A stretch of 64,000 nucleotides of DNA. Source: Pseudomonadota bacterium (lineage in GTDB: Bacteria > Pseudomonadota > Gammaproteobacteria > Burkholderiales > Burkholderiaceae_C). Under the pieces are notes generated by a model. That model searched no databases, was not told where the DNA came from, and worked only from the letters and a program-made list of their open reading frames with translations. Each line of letters begins with the position of its first letter. Position 1 is the stretch's first letter. The translations under genes were made by a program, and so were the position numbers. This document shows, one piece after another, positions 26,320 through 35,104 of this stretch. Location: positions 75,298 to 139,297 of the forward strand of contig JAEZWW010000008.1 of assembly GCA_023442945.1 (NCBI GenBank). The letters run 5' to 3'.

Positions 26320-27440
26320 AGCGAAGCTTGCAGGGCGGCCAGCTGGCGCGCGTTCTCGTCGGCGGTGCCGACCGTCAGACGCAGGCAATTGGCCAGGGAT
26401 GGGTGCATTTTAGAAACGTTCTTGACCAGCACGCCACGGGTCTTCATGCCGTCGAACACGCGCGCGGCGGCGCCTTCATCCTCCGGGCCCTGGCCCAGCA
26501 CGCGCACCAGCACCATATTGCCTTCGCTCGGGTAGGCGCGCACACCGGCCAACTGAGCCAGCGCTTGCAAAAGCGCAGCACGCTCGGCCCGAATGTCCTC
26601 GGCTTGCGCGGCAAACACCTTTTCATGCTCCAAGGCGAACAGCGCGCATTCGGCGTTCAGCACGCTGATGTTGTAGGGCGGGCGCACCTTGTCCAGCTCG
26701 CCGATCAGACGCGCGTCGCCCATCAGGTAGCCCAGGCGCACGCCGGCCAGGCCGAACTTGCTGAGCGTGCGCATGACCAGCACGTGGGCGTGGCGCGCCG
26801 GCTCGGCCCGCACGGCGTCAATCCAGCTGGCGGCGGCAAAGGGCTGGTAGGCCTCGTCCATCACCACCAGGCCGCCGTGCTGGGCCTGCGCGTCGATGAT
26901 GCGCGCGATGGCGCCCGCGTCCCACAGGTTGCCGGTGGGATTGTTGGGGTACGCCAAATAGACGATGGTCGGTTGGTGCTGCGCGATGGCGGCCAGCATG
27001 GCGGGCTCATGAAGCTCGAAATCGGCGGTCAGTGGCACGCCGTGGAAGGCCAGGCCCTGCAGCTGCGCGCTCAGGCCGTACATCACAAAGCCCGGCAGCG
27101 GCGCGAGGATGGACGCACCCGGCACGTCGCAAGCGATGGCCAGCAGGCTGATCAGCTCGTCCGAGCCATTGCCCAGCATCAGCGCCCAGCCCGCGGGCGG
27201 CGCGGCGTAATCGCGCAACGCGGCCTTCAGCGCCTCGACACTCGGGCCGGGGTAACGGTTGACGGCCACTTCGCCCAGGCGCCGACCCAGCTCGGCCCGC
27301 AACTCGGGCGGCAGGCGGTGCGCGTTTTCCATGGCGTCCAGCTTGACCAGGCCGGTCGCATCTTGCACGGGGTAGGCGTGCATGGCCTGCACATCGGGGC
27401 GGATGCGGGCCAGCGGATCGGGGCGGGAGTCGGCGGTCAT
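26316..27440 (-). CDS. hisC: Histidinol-phosphate aminotransferase
   Basis: PLP-dependent class I/II aminotransferase that forms histidinol phosphate. Start at MTADSRPDPL gives 374 aa. GNGSDELI, YPNNPTGNLWD, DEAYQPF and the PLP-lysine region RTLSKFGLAGVRLGY are present. Upstream is a 480-bp gap and a divergently oriented toxin-immunity pair in place of hisD. Confidence 0.96.
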   Translation of the reverse strand: MTADSRPDPLARIRPDVQAMHAYPVQDATGLVKLDAMENAHRLPPELRAELGRRLGEVAVNRYPGPSVEALKAALRDYAAPPAGWALMLGNGSDELISLLAIACDVPGASILAPLPGFVMYGLSAQLQGLAFHGVPLTADFELHEPAMLAAIAQHQPTIVYLAYPNNPTGNLWDAGAIARIIDAQAQHGGLVVMDEAYQPFAAASWIDAVRAEPARHAHVLVMRTLSKFGLAGVRLGYLMGDARLIGELDKVRPPYNISVLNAECALFALEHEKVFAAQAEDIRAERAALLQALAQLAGVRAYPSEGNMVLVRVLGQGPEDEGAAARVFDGMKTRGVLVKNVSKMHPSLANCLRLTVGTADENARQLAALQASL

Positions 27441-27918
27441 GGGCGGATCGTCTGTGGGCAGCAAAAACCACCGATGTTAGGCCACGTGCCCCGCGCGTGC
27501 TGGTGGCAGGGCATGTCGCGCACCCGCTTTGGCCGCTCAGCGGGCCTAGCGGGGGCGGTTGGCGCAGCGCACCGGCCCGCGGGTCCCCCGCCGCCATCGG
27601 CGCGCATCGCCCACGGCCCCTGCGCGCACCCGGCGGCCGTGCCGTGCTCGCGCGGTGCCGCGCTGTGTGACAGCGCTGCCGGCGTCATGCTCCTATTTTT
27701 GCAGCTGCCTGCGCTGATGGTGAATGGGCCACCGCCGCATCCGATCAAATTCCCGTTCACGGTCTTAGCACAGACACATGACAGCCTGATGCCAAAAACA
27801 TCCGGACCGTTCCCAGCTGCTGCGCACCCTAGCTGGTAACGCCCCGTCTGTTCAGGCGGCGGCCGGGGCGGTGCAATACGGGCATCGCCGCCCCCTCTTG
27901 CGGCAAGGAGTTGATGCC
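27441..27918. other. Gap between hisC and the toxin gene
   Basis: 478 bp. It holds repeat R11 and, nearer the toxin gene, a GC hairpin (CGCCCCG / CGGGGCG, 27840-27870) that could fold in the toxin mRNA leader. The first 240 bp, next to hisC, are very GC-rich with no gene recognised. Divergent promoters for hisC and the toxin gene should lie here. Confidence 0.5.
27689..27753 (+). repeat. dispersed repeat R11
   Basis: Head GCTCCTATTTTTGCAGCTG, then CCTGCGCTGATGG, GGGCC and tail CCGATCAAATTC. Upstream of the toxin gene. Confidence 0.7.
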
Positions 27919-29097
27919 ATGACCACCCCGCCCATCGGGGGTGCAGGCTGGCGTGCGGCTACGGCCGGCGCGCAGCAGCTGTCACCCCTCGCCCGATCGA
28001 CCCTGGAAGGCGCCCGCACCCTGGGCGCCACCAACGGGCAGCACCTGGCCGACGCCATTGCCCGACTGCCCAGCACCCAGCAACGCCAGGTGCTGCAGGA
28101 AGTGGCGCCCGAACTCGCCCCCACCGAGCTGGCGGCGACGCAGTCCGCCCTGCGCGAACGCGGCGTCGACGTGGGGGCACCGCCCGCCCGTGGTGGCCCA
28201 CCCAAGGCCAATGCCGACGCCGACCTGGCGCTGGACCTGACGCAGATCGGCCTGGACGTGACCGGCCTGTTCGACCCGACGCCGATCTCCGATGGCGCCA
28301 ACGCGCTGATCTCGATCGGCCGCGGCGACTGGCTGGGCGCTGGCCTGAGCGCGATCAGCATGGTCCCCTACATCGGCGACGCGGCCAAGCTCGGCAAACT
28401 GGGCAAGTACGCGCAGACCGTGGCCAAAGCAACCGAAGCCGTGGCGCGCAACCCGGCCCTGCGGGAAAGCCTTGAGCCCGGCATCCGCGCCATCGGTAAG
28501 GCCCTGGACAAGGTCCCGCTCGACAAACTGCCCGACAGCCTGCGCCAACAGCTGACCACGCTGAAGGAGCTGACGCAGTCCTTCGGCCAGGGTGCCGGCC
28601 GCGCCACGGCGCACGGTGCCGACAACGTGGCCGAAGGCGCGGCGGACACCGCGCGCGCGGGCCGCAGCGCCGCCCGCGTGGGCGCGCAGCCGCTGTGGGG
28701 CCGTTACCTGGACGACATCACCTCGCAGACCGGCCGCGCCGTCACACCCGAGCAGCAGCGCCTGCTGACCGACTACCTGGCGCACAACAACCCCACGCGT
28801 CTGAGCACCGCCGAATCCAAGGCGCACCGCGCCGATTTCAACCGCGTCAAGAACGAGCTGATTACCCAGTGGGAACAGCACACCGGCCAGGCCTGGCCGC
28901 GCTACACCGAAGACCTGCATTCGGCCAACGGCACGCTGGTGCGCAAGGCGGGCCAGCCCTATGATGCGCACCACATCATCGAAAGCAGCTACGGCGGCCC
29001 CGCCGAATGGTGGAACATGCACCCCGCGCGCTTCCCCGACCAGCACCAGCAAGGCATCCACCGCGCCGGCGGCCCCGCCAGCCAGATTTTTCCCTGA
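27919..29097 (+). CDS. Predicted polymorphic toxin with C-terminal HNH/AHH-type nuclease
   Basis: 392 aa. The ATG follows CAAGGAG. Residues 1-100 are Ala/Pro/Gln-rich and unclassified. Residues 105-165 (GLFDPTPISDGANAL, then MVPYIGDAAKLGKL) match a pre-toxin segment that I know from polymorphic toxins. The last 50 residues are nuclease-like: DAHHIIE (349-355), WWNMH (364-368), H376 and H381, a histidine-metal HNH pattern in which HH and N-x-H would bind the metal. I see no PAAR, RHS or signal sequence. It is likely a contact-dependent or type VI effector, but the delivery route is unknown. An immunity-like gene follows after 6 bp. Confidence 0.78.
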   Translation: MTTPPIGGAGWRAATAGAQQLSPLARSTLEGARTLGATNGQHLADAIARLPSTQQRQVLQEVAPELAPTELAATQSALRERGVDVGAPPARGGPPKANADADLALDLTQIGLDVTGLFDPTPISDGANALISIGRGDWLGAGLSAISMVPYIGDAAKLGKLGKYAQTVAKATEAVARNPALRESLEPGIRAIGKALDKVPLDKLPDSLRQQLTTLKELTQSFGQGAGRATAHGADNVAEGAADTARAGRSAARVGAQPLWGRYLDDITSQTGRAVTPEQQRLLTDYLAHNNPTRLSTAESKAHRADFNRVKNELITQWEQHTGQAWPRYTEDLHSANGTLVRKAGQPYDAHHIIESSYGGPAEWWNMHPARFPDQHQQGIHRAGGPASQIFP

Positions 29098-29103
29098 CCG
29101 ACC

Positions 29104-29505
29104 ATGAGCCAGTTCAACGACCTGATCGCCGAAAAAGGCACCGGCACCGCCTTCGACCAGCTGACGCCGGTGAGCGGCGAGGCGCTCGCGCGCCTGCAGC
29201 GCGAAGCCCCGGGCGCCCCAGCCGGCTACGTCGACTTTCTGACGCACGTTGGCTTCGGGCCGATCGGCGACGACAGCTTCATGCTCTATGACGGCGTGCT
29301 GCCGCCCAGCGAGATGTACGGCCAGACGCCGCCCGGCCTGGAAGCGGTGCTGCTGTTCGGCGACGATTTTTCAGGCTACGCCAGCGGCTTTGACACCGCC
29401 AACGGCTGGCGCATTGTCGAAGTCGACCCAACCAGCCACGAAGCCACCGAAGTGGCGCGCGACTTTGCCACCTTCATCCGGCTGAAGATTGCGGCGGCGG
29501 GGTGA
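29104..29505 (+). CDS. SMI1/KNR4 (SUKH)-like immunity protein
   Basis: 133 aa, starting 6 bp after the toxin stop. It follows the SUKH pattern: an N-terminal helix with a conserved Pro/Leu before YVDFLTHVGFGPIG, then strands (SFMLYDGVLPPSEMYG) and a second acidic half (VLLFGDDFSGYASGFD; WRIVEVD). SUKH proteins commonly neutralise the nucleases of neighbouring polymorphic toxins, which fits its place here. Family assignment is by pattern only. Confidence 0.8.
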   Translation: MSQFNDLIAEKGTGTAFDQLTPVSGEALARLQREAPGAPAGYVDFLTHVGFGPIGDDSFMLYDGVLPPSEMYGQTPPGLEAVLLFGDDFSGYASGFDTANGWRIVEVDPTSHEATEVARDFATFIRLKIAAAG

Positions 29506-29543
29506 ACGCACACGGGGTGCACGTGAGGCGGCGCCCCGCCAAA

Positions 29544-29607
29544 ACTCCTGTATTGATAGCTGCCTGCGCTGGTGGCACTAGGGCCAGTGGCGTATTTGGC
29601 CCGAAAC
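29544..29607 (+). repeat. dispersed repeat R12
   Basis: Head CTCCTGTATTGATAGCTG, then CCTGCGCTGGTGG, ACTAGGGCCAG and tail GTATTTGGCCCGAAAC. Between the immunity gene and the FAD oxidoreductase gene, close to consensus. Confidence 0.9.
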
Positions 29608-29686
29608 GGGACCAATCAAGGCCGGCAGCAGGCCGGCAGCAGTCCTGCAACCCTTTGTGCGCGGCCGGCGGCGCCACGCCGCGTCT

Positions 29687-30859
29687 TCAGATCACGTTGC
29701 GCTCCACCAGCGGTCGCCCTTCCAGCACCCGCGCCCAACCCAGCGGCGACAGGTCCAGCGTCTGGTAGCGGCCGGTGGTGATCAGCTCGGCCAGGCCGCG
29801 CCCCACGGCGGGCGACTGCTGCAACCCATGCCCTGAAAAACCGTTGGCAAAGAACAGGTTGCTGCAGGCCGGGTGCAGGCCCAGGATGGCGTTGTGGTCG
29901 AAGGTGCTCATCTCGTAGTACCCGGCCCAGGCGCGCTGCACGCGCAGCGCCTCGAACGCCGGAATGCGCGCGGCCAGCGTGGGCCAGACGAAGGCGTCGA
30001 ACGCGTCCAGATCGGGCTGGTCCAGCGGCAGGTCGTCGCCATCATCCTGGGCGGCCGGCGCAAAGCCGGTGATGAAGCCCGCGCCTTCCGGCCGCAGCCA
30101 GATGCCGGACGGGTCGATCAGCAGCGGACACCCCGGCAGCGGCGTGGGGCAGCTGACGCTGAACACGGTGCGGCGGCGCGCGACGACGGGCAGGTCGACC
30201 CCAGCCCAGGCGGCCACGTGGCGCGCCCAAGGCCCGGCCGCGTTGACGAACTTGTCGCCCGTCAGGCGCTCTCCATTCGATAGCTGGCCGCGCAGGATGG
30301 TGTAGGGCCCGCCGTCGGTTCGGCCTTCAAAACCCAGCAGCTCGGCGTGCACGTAGCGTGCGCCCTGCGCCCGTGCCTGCGCGCGCCAGGCCTGCAGCAG
30401 GCTGTAGCCGTCGAACCAGCCTTCACCGCTCAGCCCCAGCGACGCCAGCGCCAGGTCGTCCGTATGCAACCAGCCCAAGCGCCGGCCCAAGGCAGCGGGC
30501 TGGAGCAGCGCCACGTCCACGCCGTGCGCGCGCTGCACCGCGTGGTTGGCGCGCAGCGCCGCCTCGCCCGCCGGCGTGGCCAGGTACAGGTAACCGCCTT
30601 CGTGCAAGCCCACCTGCGGCAGCGCGCGCAGCGCGTCCACGCCATAGCGCGACAGGGCGATGTTGATGGGCGAAGAAAACTGCTGCCGGATCGACGATGC
30701 CGACAGCGCCGACGAGGCCTGCCCGTAGCTCGGGTCGCGCTCCACCACCGTCACGTGGCACGGGTGGTTGGCCTGGCGTTCGGGCTGGGTCAGGTAAGCG
30801 GCGATGGCACTGCCAATGGCGCCGCCGCCGATGATGACGATGTGGGGTGAGGCGGCCAT
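29687..30859 (-). CDS. FAD-dependent oxidoreductase (DadA/GlyOX family)
   Basis: 390 aa flavoprotein of the DAO family acting on amino-group or related substrates. Start at MAASPHIVIIGGG. The FAD-binding GGGAIGSAIAAYL is near residues 10-22, followed by VVERDPSYGQASSALS, and FANGFSGHGLQQSPAVGRGLAEL lies at the C-terminus. An internal stretch around FEGRTDGGPYTILRGQLSNGER is encoded by repeat R13 and has no counterpart I recognise in the family. Neighbours are a small membrane protein and hisD upstream, a toxin-immunity pair downstream. Substrate unknown. Confidence 0.88.
   Translation of the reverse strand: MAASPHIVIIGGGAIGSAIAAYLTQPERQANHPCHVTVVERDPSYGQASSALSASSIRQQFSSPINIALSRYGVDALRALPQVGLHEGGYLYLATPAGEAALRANHAVQRAHGVDVALLQPAALGRRLGWLHTDDLALASLGLSGEGWFDGYSLLQAWRAQARAQGARYVHAELLGFEGRTDGGPYTILRGQLSNGERLTGDKFVNAAGPWARHVAAWAGVDLPVVARRRTVFSVSCPTPLPGCPLLIDPSGIWLRPEGAGFITGFAPAAQDDGDDLPLDQPDLDAFDAFVWPTLAARIPAFEALRVQRAWAGYYEMSTFDHNAILGLHPACSNLFFANGFSGHGLQQSPAVGRGLAELITTGRYQTLDLSPLGWARVLEGRPLVERNVI
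30268..30333 (+). repeat. dispersed repeat R13 (inside FAD oxidoreductase gene)
   Basis: Full-length copy: head GCTCTCCATTCGATAGCTG, then GCCGCGCAGGATGG, TGTAGGGCC and tail CGGCCTTCAAAAC. It lies antisense and in frame with no stop, encoding about 22 residues. Confidence 0.8.
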
Positions 30860-30911
30860 GTCGACCCTGGAATGGACCCGCAGCCATCGTAGCGGGCCAA
30901 GTCGGCGCTGG

Positions 30912-31442
30912 CTACCGCGGGCCGACCGCTTCGTCGCGCCGCACCAGCGCACGCACGTCCGGGCGGCGCAAATACCACAGCGTTGCCCCCGCGGGCAAGG
31001 CCAGCAGCAGCAAGGCCAGCGCCATCAGCGCGATCTCCAACCGTTCGGCCACCTCGCCCAGATCAGGCCGGTCCTGTGGCAGTTCGGGAAAGGCTGTCCA
31101 GGCCAGCCACCAGAACATGCCCACGGCGGCAACGTACAGCAGACCCAACCCGCTCAACCCCTCCAGTGCCGCCCGTGCCGATGCCCGCAGGCGCAGCAGA
31201 CCCACGCCCGCCCAGACCAAGACCGCCGCCAGCACCGCCTGCAGCAGGGCCACCAGCCTGGCGTAGCGGAAGAGCCCGTACAGCAGCCGCACCTGCCAAG
31301 GCGCATCCGCCGGATCGGGTGGCGCGGGCATGGACCATGCGAGCACAAACACCGCCAAGCTGCCCAACAGCGTCCAGACGCCGCCCAGAATGGCCAGCCA
31401 GGCGACGATGCGGATGCCCAGGGGGATGGAAGGTGGGGTCAA
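30912..31442 (-). CDS. Integral membrane protein of unknown function
   Basis: 176 aa, four hydrophobic segments (IRIVAWLAILGGVWTLLGSLAVFVLAW; LVALLQAVLAAVLVWAGVGLL; LGLLYVAAVGMFWWLAW; IALMALALLLLALPAGATLWYL) and a charged tail. No family recognised. It lies between hisD and the FAD oxidoreductase gene on the same strand with short gaps, so all three may share a transcript. Confidence 0.7.
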   Translation of the reverse strand: MTPPSIPLGIRIVAWLAILGGVWTLLGSLAVFVLAWSMPAPPDPADAPWQVRLLYGLFRYARLVALLQAVLAAVLVWAGVGLLRLRASARAALEGLSGLGLLYVAAVGMFWWLAWTAFPELPQDRPDLGEVAERLEIALMALALLLLALPAGATLWYLRRPDVRALVRRDEAVGPR

Positions 31443-31472
31443 GTCGGTGTCCAGGTGCAGCCAGCACCAGCC

Positions 31473-32840
31473 TCAGCGCTTCAACCGCATCTCCGCCGCC
31501 CCGGCGTGCGCCTGCAGACCTTCGCCGTGGGCGAGGGCGCTGGCGATGCGGCCGAGTTGCTGGGCGCCCTGTTCACTGACCTCGATCAGGCTGGTGCGCT
31601 TCTGGAAGTCGTACACCGACAACGGGCCGGAAAAGCGCGCGGTGCCGCTGGTGGGCAGCACGTGGTTGGGGCCGGCGCAGTAGTCGCCCAGGCTTTCGCT
31701 GGTGAAGGCGCCCAGGAAGATGGCGCCGGCGTGTTTGAGCAGCGGCTCCCAGCGGTGCGGGTCGCTGCTGCTGACTTCCAGGTGCTCGGGCGCGATGCGG
31801 TTGCTGATGGCGCAGGCCTCTTCCATGCTGCGCGTGTGGATCAGTGCGCCGCGGCCGTTCAGGCTCTTGGCGATGATCTCGGCGCGTGGCAGCGTGGGCA
31901 GCAGGCGGTCGATCTCACGCTGCACGGCGTCGATGTAGGCCGCGTCGGGGCACAGCAGAATGGACTGCGCCAGCTCGTCGTGCTCGGCCTGGCTGAACAA
32001 GTCCATGGCGACCCAGTCGGGGCGCGTGCTGCCGTCGGCCAGCACCAGAATTTCGCTCGGCCCGGCGATCATGTCGATGCCGACGGTGCCGAAGACGCGC
32101 TTCTTGGCGCTGGCAACGTAGGCGTTGCCGGGGCCGGTGATCTTGTCGACCTTGGGCACTGTCGCGGTGCCGTACGCCAGCGCCGCCACGGCCTGCGCAC
32201 CGCCGATGGTGAAGGCGCGTGTGACGCCCGCGACATGGGCGGCGGCCAGCACCAGCTCGTTGCGTTCGCCTTGGGTCGCCGTGCTTTCACCCGTTCCGCC
32301 TGTGGCCACGCTGCCGCGGACGGGCGTGGGCACGACCATGATGATCTCCTGTACGCCGGCCACGTGCGCAGGGATGGCGTTCATCAGCAGGCTGGACGGG
32401 TAGGCGGCCTTGCCGCCCGGCACGTAAATGCCCACGCGGTCCAGCGGCGTGACCTTCTGGCCCAGCAGCGTGCCGTCTTCGTCGCGGTAAGTGGCGGTTT
32501 CACCGCCCTGTGTCTTTTGCCATTCGTGGTAGCGGCGGATGCGCGCTGCGGCCTGCGTCAGCGCGTCGCGCTGTTCGGCGGGCAAACCGTCAAATGCCGC
32601 CTTCAATTCGGCCGCGTTCAACTCGAGCGCCGCCAGCGAATCCGCCTGCAGCCCGTCGAAGCGCGCGGTGTACTCCAGCACCGCTGCGTCGTCCCGCGCA
32701 CGCACGTCCGCCAGGATGTCGCGCACGCGCTCTTCAATGGCGTCGTCCTGCTCCGCGCTCCAATGCAGACGCTCGGCAAAGCGGGCGTCAAAGTCGGGCT
32801 GCGTGGTGGCAAGGCGCAAAGGCGCGGCGGACAAGGTCAT
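31473..32840 (-). CDS. hisD: Histidinol dehydrogenase
   Basis: Zinc enzyme that oxidises histidinol twice to histidine, the last steps of the pathway. Start at MTLSAAPLRL gives 455 aa. GKAAYPSSLLMNAIPA, GPGNAYVASAK, AGPSEILVLAD and QAEHDELAQS with the catalytic Glu/His region and ETSEEAC-like segment (METACAISNRIAPEHLE region) identify it. It is separated from hisG by two plus-strand genes and from hisC by four genes. Confidence 0.96.
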   Translation of the reverse strand: MTLSAAPLRLATTQPDFDARFAERLHWSAEQDDAIEERVRDILADVRARDDAAVLEYTARFDGLQADSLAALELNAAELKAAFDGLPAEQRDALTQAAARIRRYHEWQKTQGGETATYRDEDGTLLGQKVTPLDRVGIYVPGGKAAYPSSLLMNAIPAHVAGVQEIIMVVPTPVRGSVATGGTGESTATQGERNELVLAAAHVAGVTRAFTIGGAQAVAALAYGTATVPKVDKITGPGNAYVASAKKRVFGTVGIDMIAGPSEILVLADGSTRPDWVAMDLFSQAEHDELAQSILLCPDAAYIDAVQREIDRLLPTLPRAEIIAKSLNGRGALIHTRSMEEACAISNRIAPEHLEVSSSDPHRWEPLLKHAGAIFLGAFTSESLGDYCAGPNHVLPTSGTARFSGPLSVYDFQKRTSLIEVSEQGAQQLGRIASALAHGEGLQAHAGAAEMRLKR

Positions 32841-32993
32841 GGTGGGCGATGCGGGCGGCGCGGCAGGCCGGCTTAGGGGTCGGTACGAATCTTGCCAATT
32901 GTCGCATCTGCGCCCGCGCACGCCGGCCATGGCGAGGGACACCGCCCTAAGGGCCGCATCGCCACGTAACGATCAACTGTCACACTTGCCCAC

Positions 32994-33542
32994 ATGCAAG
33001 ACCGCGACATCTTCTGGGTCTCCCCTCAACCGTCTGCGCTGCCGTTTTTCGTGGAGCGCCTGGACGCCATCCCCGCGCCCGTGCGCTCGCTCGTCCACTG
33101 CGGCGAAGAGTCCGAGGCTTGGCGCTACCGACTCGACTGGGAGCGGCTGGCCAACGGCGACCGCCAGTGCCTTGAAGGCGGGGAATATCTGCCTGCACTG
33201 TGCCTGGTCTGGTTGGACCGAGCCGCCGCGCTGCTGCGCTGGTGCGCTCAAAACAGATCGCCCGCCGCCTTGTTGGATGTGCCTTCGCGCCGCTTGCTTC
33301 AGCTGTCCATCACCGACCTGCTCCACGCCATGGGGAGCGGCGCCTGGTTCGCGGAGGGACAGGTAGCGTTGGTGTGGGGCTTTGCGCACGACATATTGAT
33401 GCAGCCACGCAGCGTGCGCTGGCCCCTGCGCTGCCGTGGCGCCGTTTTCCCCTGCGGTGATGGGCTCGACACCGGGTGCTGGGCACCCGCCGCCGACCTG
33501 GCAAGCATCGGGCTGCGCCCGAATGGCGAGCCGACCGCCTGA
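32994..33542 (+). CDS. Hypothetical protein between hisD and the BamE-like gene
   Basis: 182 aa. Rich in Trp, Cys, Leu and Arg, with helical stretches (SPAALLDVPSRRLLQLSITDLLHAMG; QVALVWGFAHDILMQP). No signal peptide or clear membrane segment and no recognised family. GC-rich third positions and a plausible start support coding. Antisense to the hisG-hisD axis. Confidence 0.55.
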   Translation: MQDRDIFWVSPQPSALPFFVERLDAIPAPVRSLVHCGEESEAWRYRLDWERLANGDRQCLEGGEYLPALCLVWLDRAAALLRWCAQNRSPAALLDVPSRRLLQLSITDLLHAMGSGAWFAEGQVALVWGFAHDILMQPRSVRWPLRCRGAVFPCGDGLDTGCWAPAADLASIGLRPNGEPTA

Positions 33543-33635
33543 CCCGCGGAAAATGCGCTCCGCACATCTGCGGCGTCACTGCCCACCGGCCCCTCGCTAC
33601 ACTCGCCGATCCAACTACGACGAGGGACACTTTCC

Positions 33636-34169
33636 ATGCATCACATCACCCGCCTGACCGCCCTGTTCGCCACCGCCGCCATGCTGGCCGCCTGTGGCAC
33701 CACGGGCAGCAACAACAGCCCCGCACCGGCGTCTGCGCCGACCGCCGGCACGCCCGTCCCGGCGCCTGCCCAGGGCCGCAGCGCCAAGTCGGGCGTGCGC
33801 CCGGGCATGGACGCGCAGGGCAATGTGATCGATTCGAAGCTGATCGAATCGGGCAGTGGCCGCGAAGTGACGGGTCTGAACGGCCAGGCCGGTGAAATCG
33901 TCGGCAACCCGGCGCCCAAGAGCAAGTTCACGCGCCTGCAGATCGGCATGCCGATGCGCCAGGTGACGGACCTGATTGGTCAGCCGACCGACCAGGGCGC
34001 CTACGTCACGGGCAAGGCCTGGATCCCGTTTTACTTTGGCAACGACCGCTACCGCCACGAGTTCGTGTACGAAAAGACCGGCCGCCTGGTCTTTGCCGGC
34101 AGCGGTGCCGACGGCAGCTCGCCACTGATCTGGATCATCCACAACCGCAACGAGCCGCGCTACCGCTGA
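33636..34169 (+). CDS. BamE/SmpA-like lipoprotein
   Basis: 177 aa. Lipobox LAAC with Cys20. A low-complexity Pro/Ala linker (residues 27-45) is followed by a SmpA/OmlA-type fold in the second half: FTRLQIGMPMRQVTDLIGQP is the typical repeating beta-alpha start of BamE-like domains, then WIPFYFGNDRYRHEFVYEKTGRLVF. BamE is part of the outer-membrane beta-barrel assembly complex. This protein, however, has a long linker and probably a different role. It is preceded by GAGGGA and followed by R14 and hisG. Confidence 0.75.
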   Translation: MHHITRLTALFATAAMLAACGTTGSNNSPAPASAPTAGTPVPAPAQGRSAKSGVRPGMDAQGNVIDSKLIESGSGREVTGLNGQAGEIVGNPAPKSKFTRLQIGMPMRQVTDLIGQPTDQGAYVTGKAWIPFYFGNDRYRHEFVYEKTGRLVFAGSGADGSSPLIWIIHNRNEPRYR

Positions 34170-34219
34170 TCGGGAAGCGCCCAGCGCGCAGACCGTGCGC
34201 GGCCCTTAAGGCATCTTTG

Positions 34220-34277
34220 GATGAATTCGGCCCTCGGCCCTACAGTCACCTGCGCGGACAGCTATCGTTTTAGAAGC
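34220..34277 (-). repeat. dispersed repeat R14
   Basis: Head GCTTCTAAAACGATAGCTG, then TCCGCGCAGGTGAC, TGTAGGGCC and tail CCGAATTCAT. It lies between the BamE-like gene and hisG, 150 bp from the hisG stop. Confidence 0.8.
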
Positions 34278-34425
34278 AGACGTTCTCCGAGCTGGGCGGC
34301 GTACCGTTTCATCCGCCGCCACGTGCAGCGAGCCCAACGGGCTGAATGCCGGCTTGGTCTCCCTTGGGAGCTTGGCGCCGCCCGTCGGATCGCCTCAGCG
34401 CGCCACGGCACCCGCGCGCGGCCGA

Positions 34426-35067
34426 TCAGGCCGCAACCGTCGCTTGCGCAAACGCGTCGATGATGCGGCGCAGCGCCGCCGTCTTGAGCTTCAGCGCCGC
34501 CTGGTTGACCACCAGGTGGGAGCTGATGTCCAGGATGTGCTCCACCTCGACCAGGTTGTTGGCCTTGAGCGTCTTGCCGGTGCTGACCAGGTCGACGATG
34601 GCGTCGGCCATGCCGGTCAGCGGCGCCAGCTCCATGCTGCCGTACAGCTTGATCAGGTCCACGTGCACGCCTTTTTCGGCAAAGAACTGGCGCGCGATGT
34701 GGGTGTACTTGGTCGCCACGGTGATGCGGCTGCCCTGGCGCACGGCGCGCGCGTAGTCAAAGCCGACGGGCGCGGCCACGGCCACGTGGCACTTGGCGAT
34801 CTGCAGGTCCAGCGGCTGGTACAGGCCCGCGCCGCCGTGTTCCAGCAGCACGTCCTTGCCCGTCACACCGATGTCGGCGCCGCCGTATTCGACATAGGTC
34901 GGCACGTCGGTGGCGCGCACCAGCACCACGCGCACGTCGGCCTGGTTGGTCGGCAGGATCAGCTTGCGGGACTTTTCCGGGTCTTCCAGCACCTCGATCC
35001 CGGCCGCGGCCAGCAGCGGCAGGGTCTCGTCGAAGATGCGACCTTTGGACAGGGCAAGGGTAATCAA
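34426..35067 (-). CDS. hisG: ATP phosphoribosyltransferase (short form)
   Basis: First and controlling step of histidine synthesis. 213 aa, the short form that needs HisZ as regulatory subunit. TLALSKGRIFDETLPLL, GGADIGVTGKDVLLE, CHVAVAAPVGFD, ATKYTHIARQFF and VDLVSTGKTLKANNLVEV fit the catalytic core. hisZ is not in this window. It is downstream of murA and a DUF2695 gene on the same strand. Confidence 0.97.
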   Translation of the reverse strand: MITLALSKGRIFDETLPLLAAAGIEVLEDPEKSRKLILPTNQADVRVVLVRATDVPTYVEYGGADIGVTGKDVLLEHGGAGLYQPLDLQIAKCHVAVAAPVGFDYARAVRQGSRITVATKYTHIARQFFAEKGVHVDLIKLYGSMELAPLTGMADAIVDLVSTGKTLKANNLVEVEHILDISSHLVVNQAALKLKTAALRRIIDAFAQATVAA

Positions 35068-35104
35068 GCCGGTTCTCCTGGCACGCGAGCAGAAATTGGC
35101 ATTT

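Noticed and set aside
27840..27870. GC hairpin upstream of the toxin gene as a riboswitch or terminator
   Set aside because: No T-run and no known aptamer pattern; only a simple 7-bp stem is evident.
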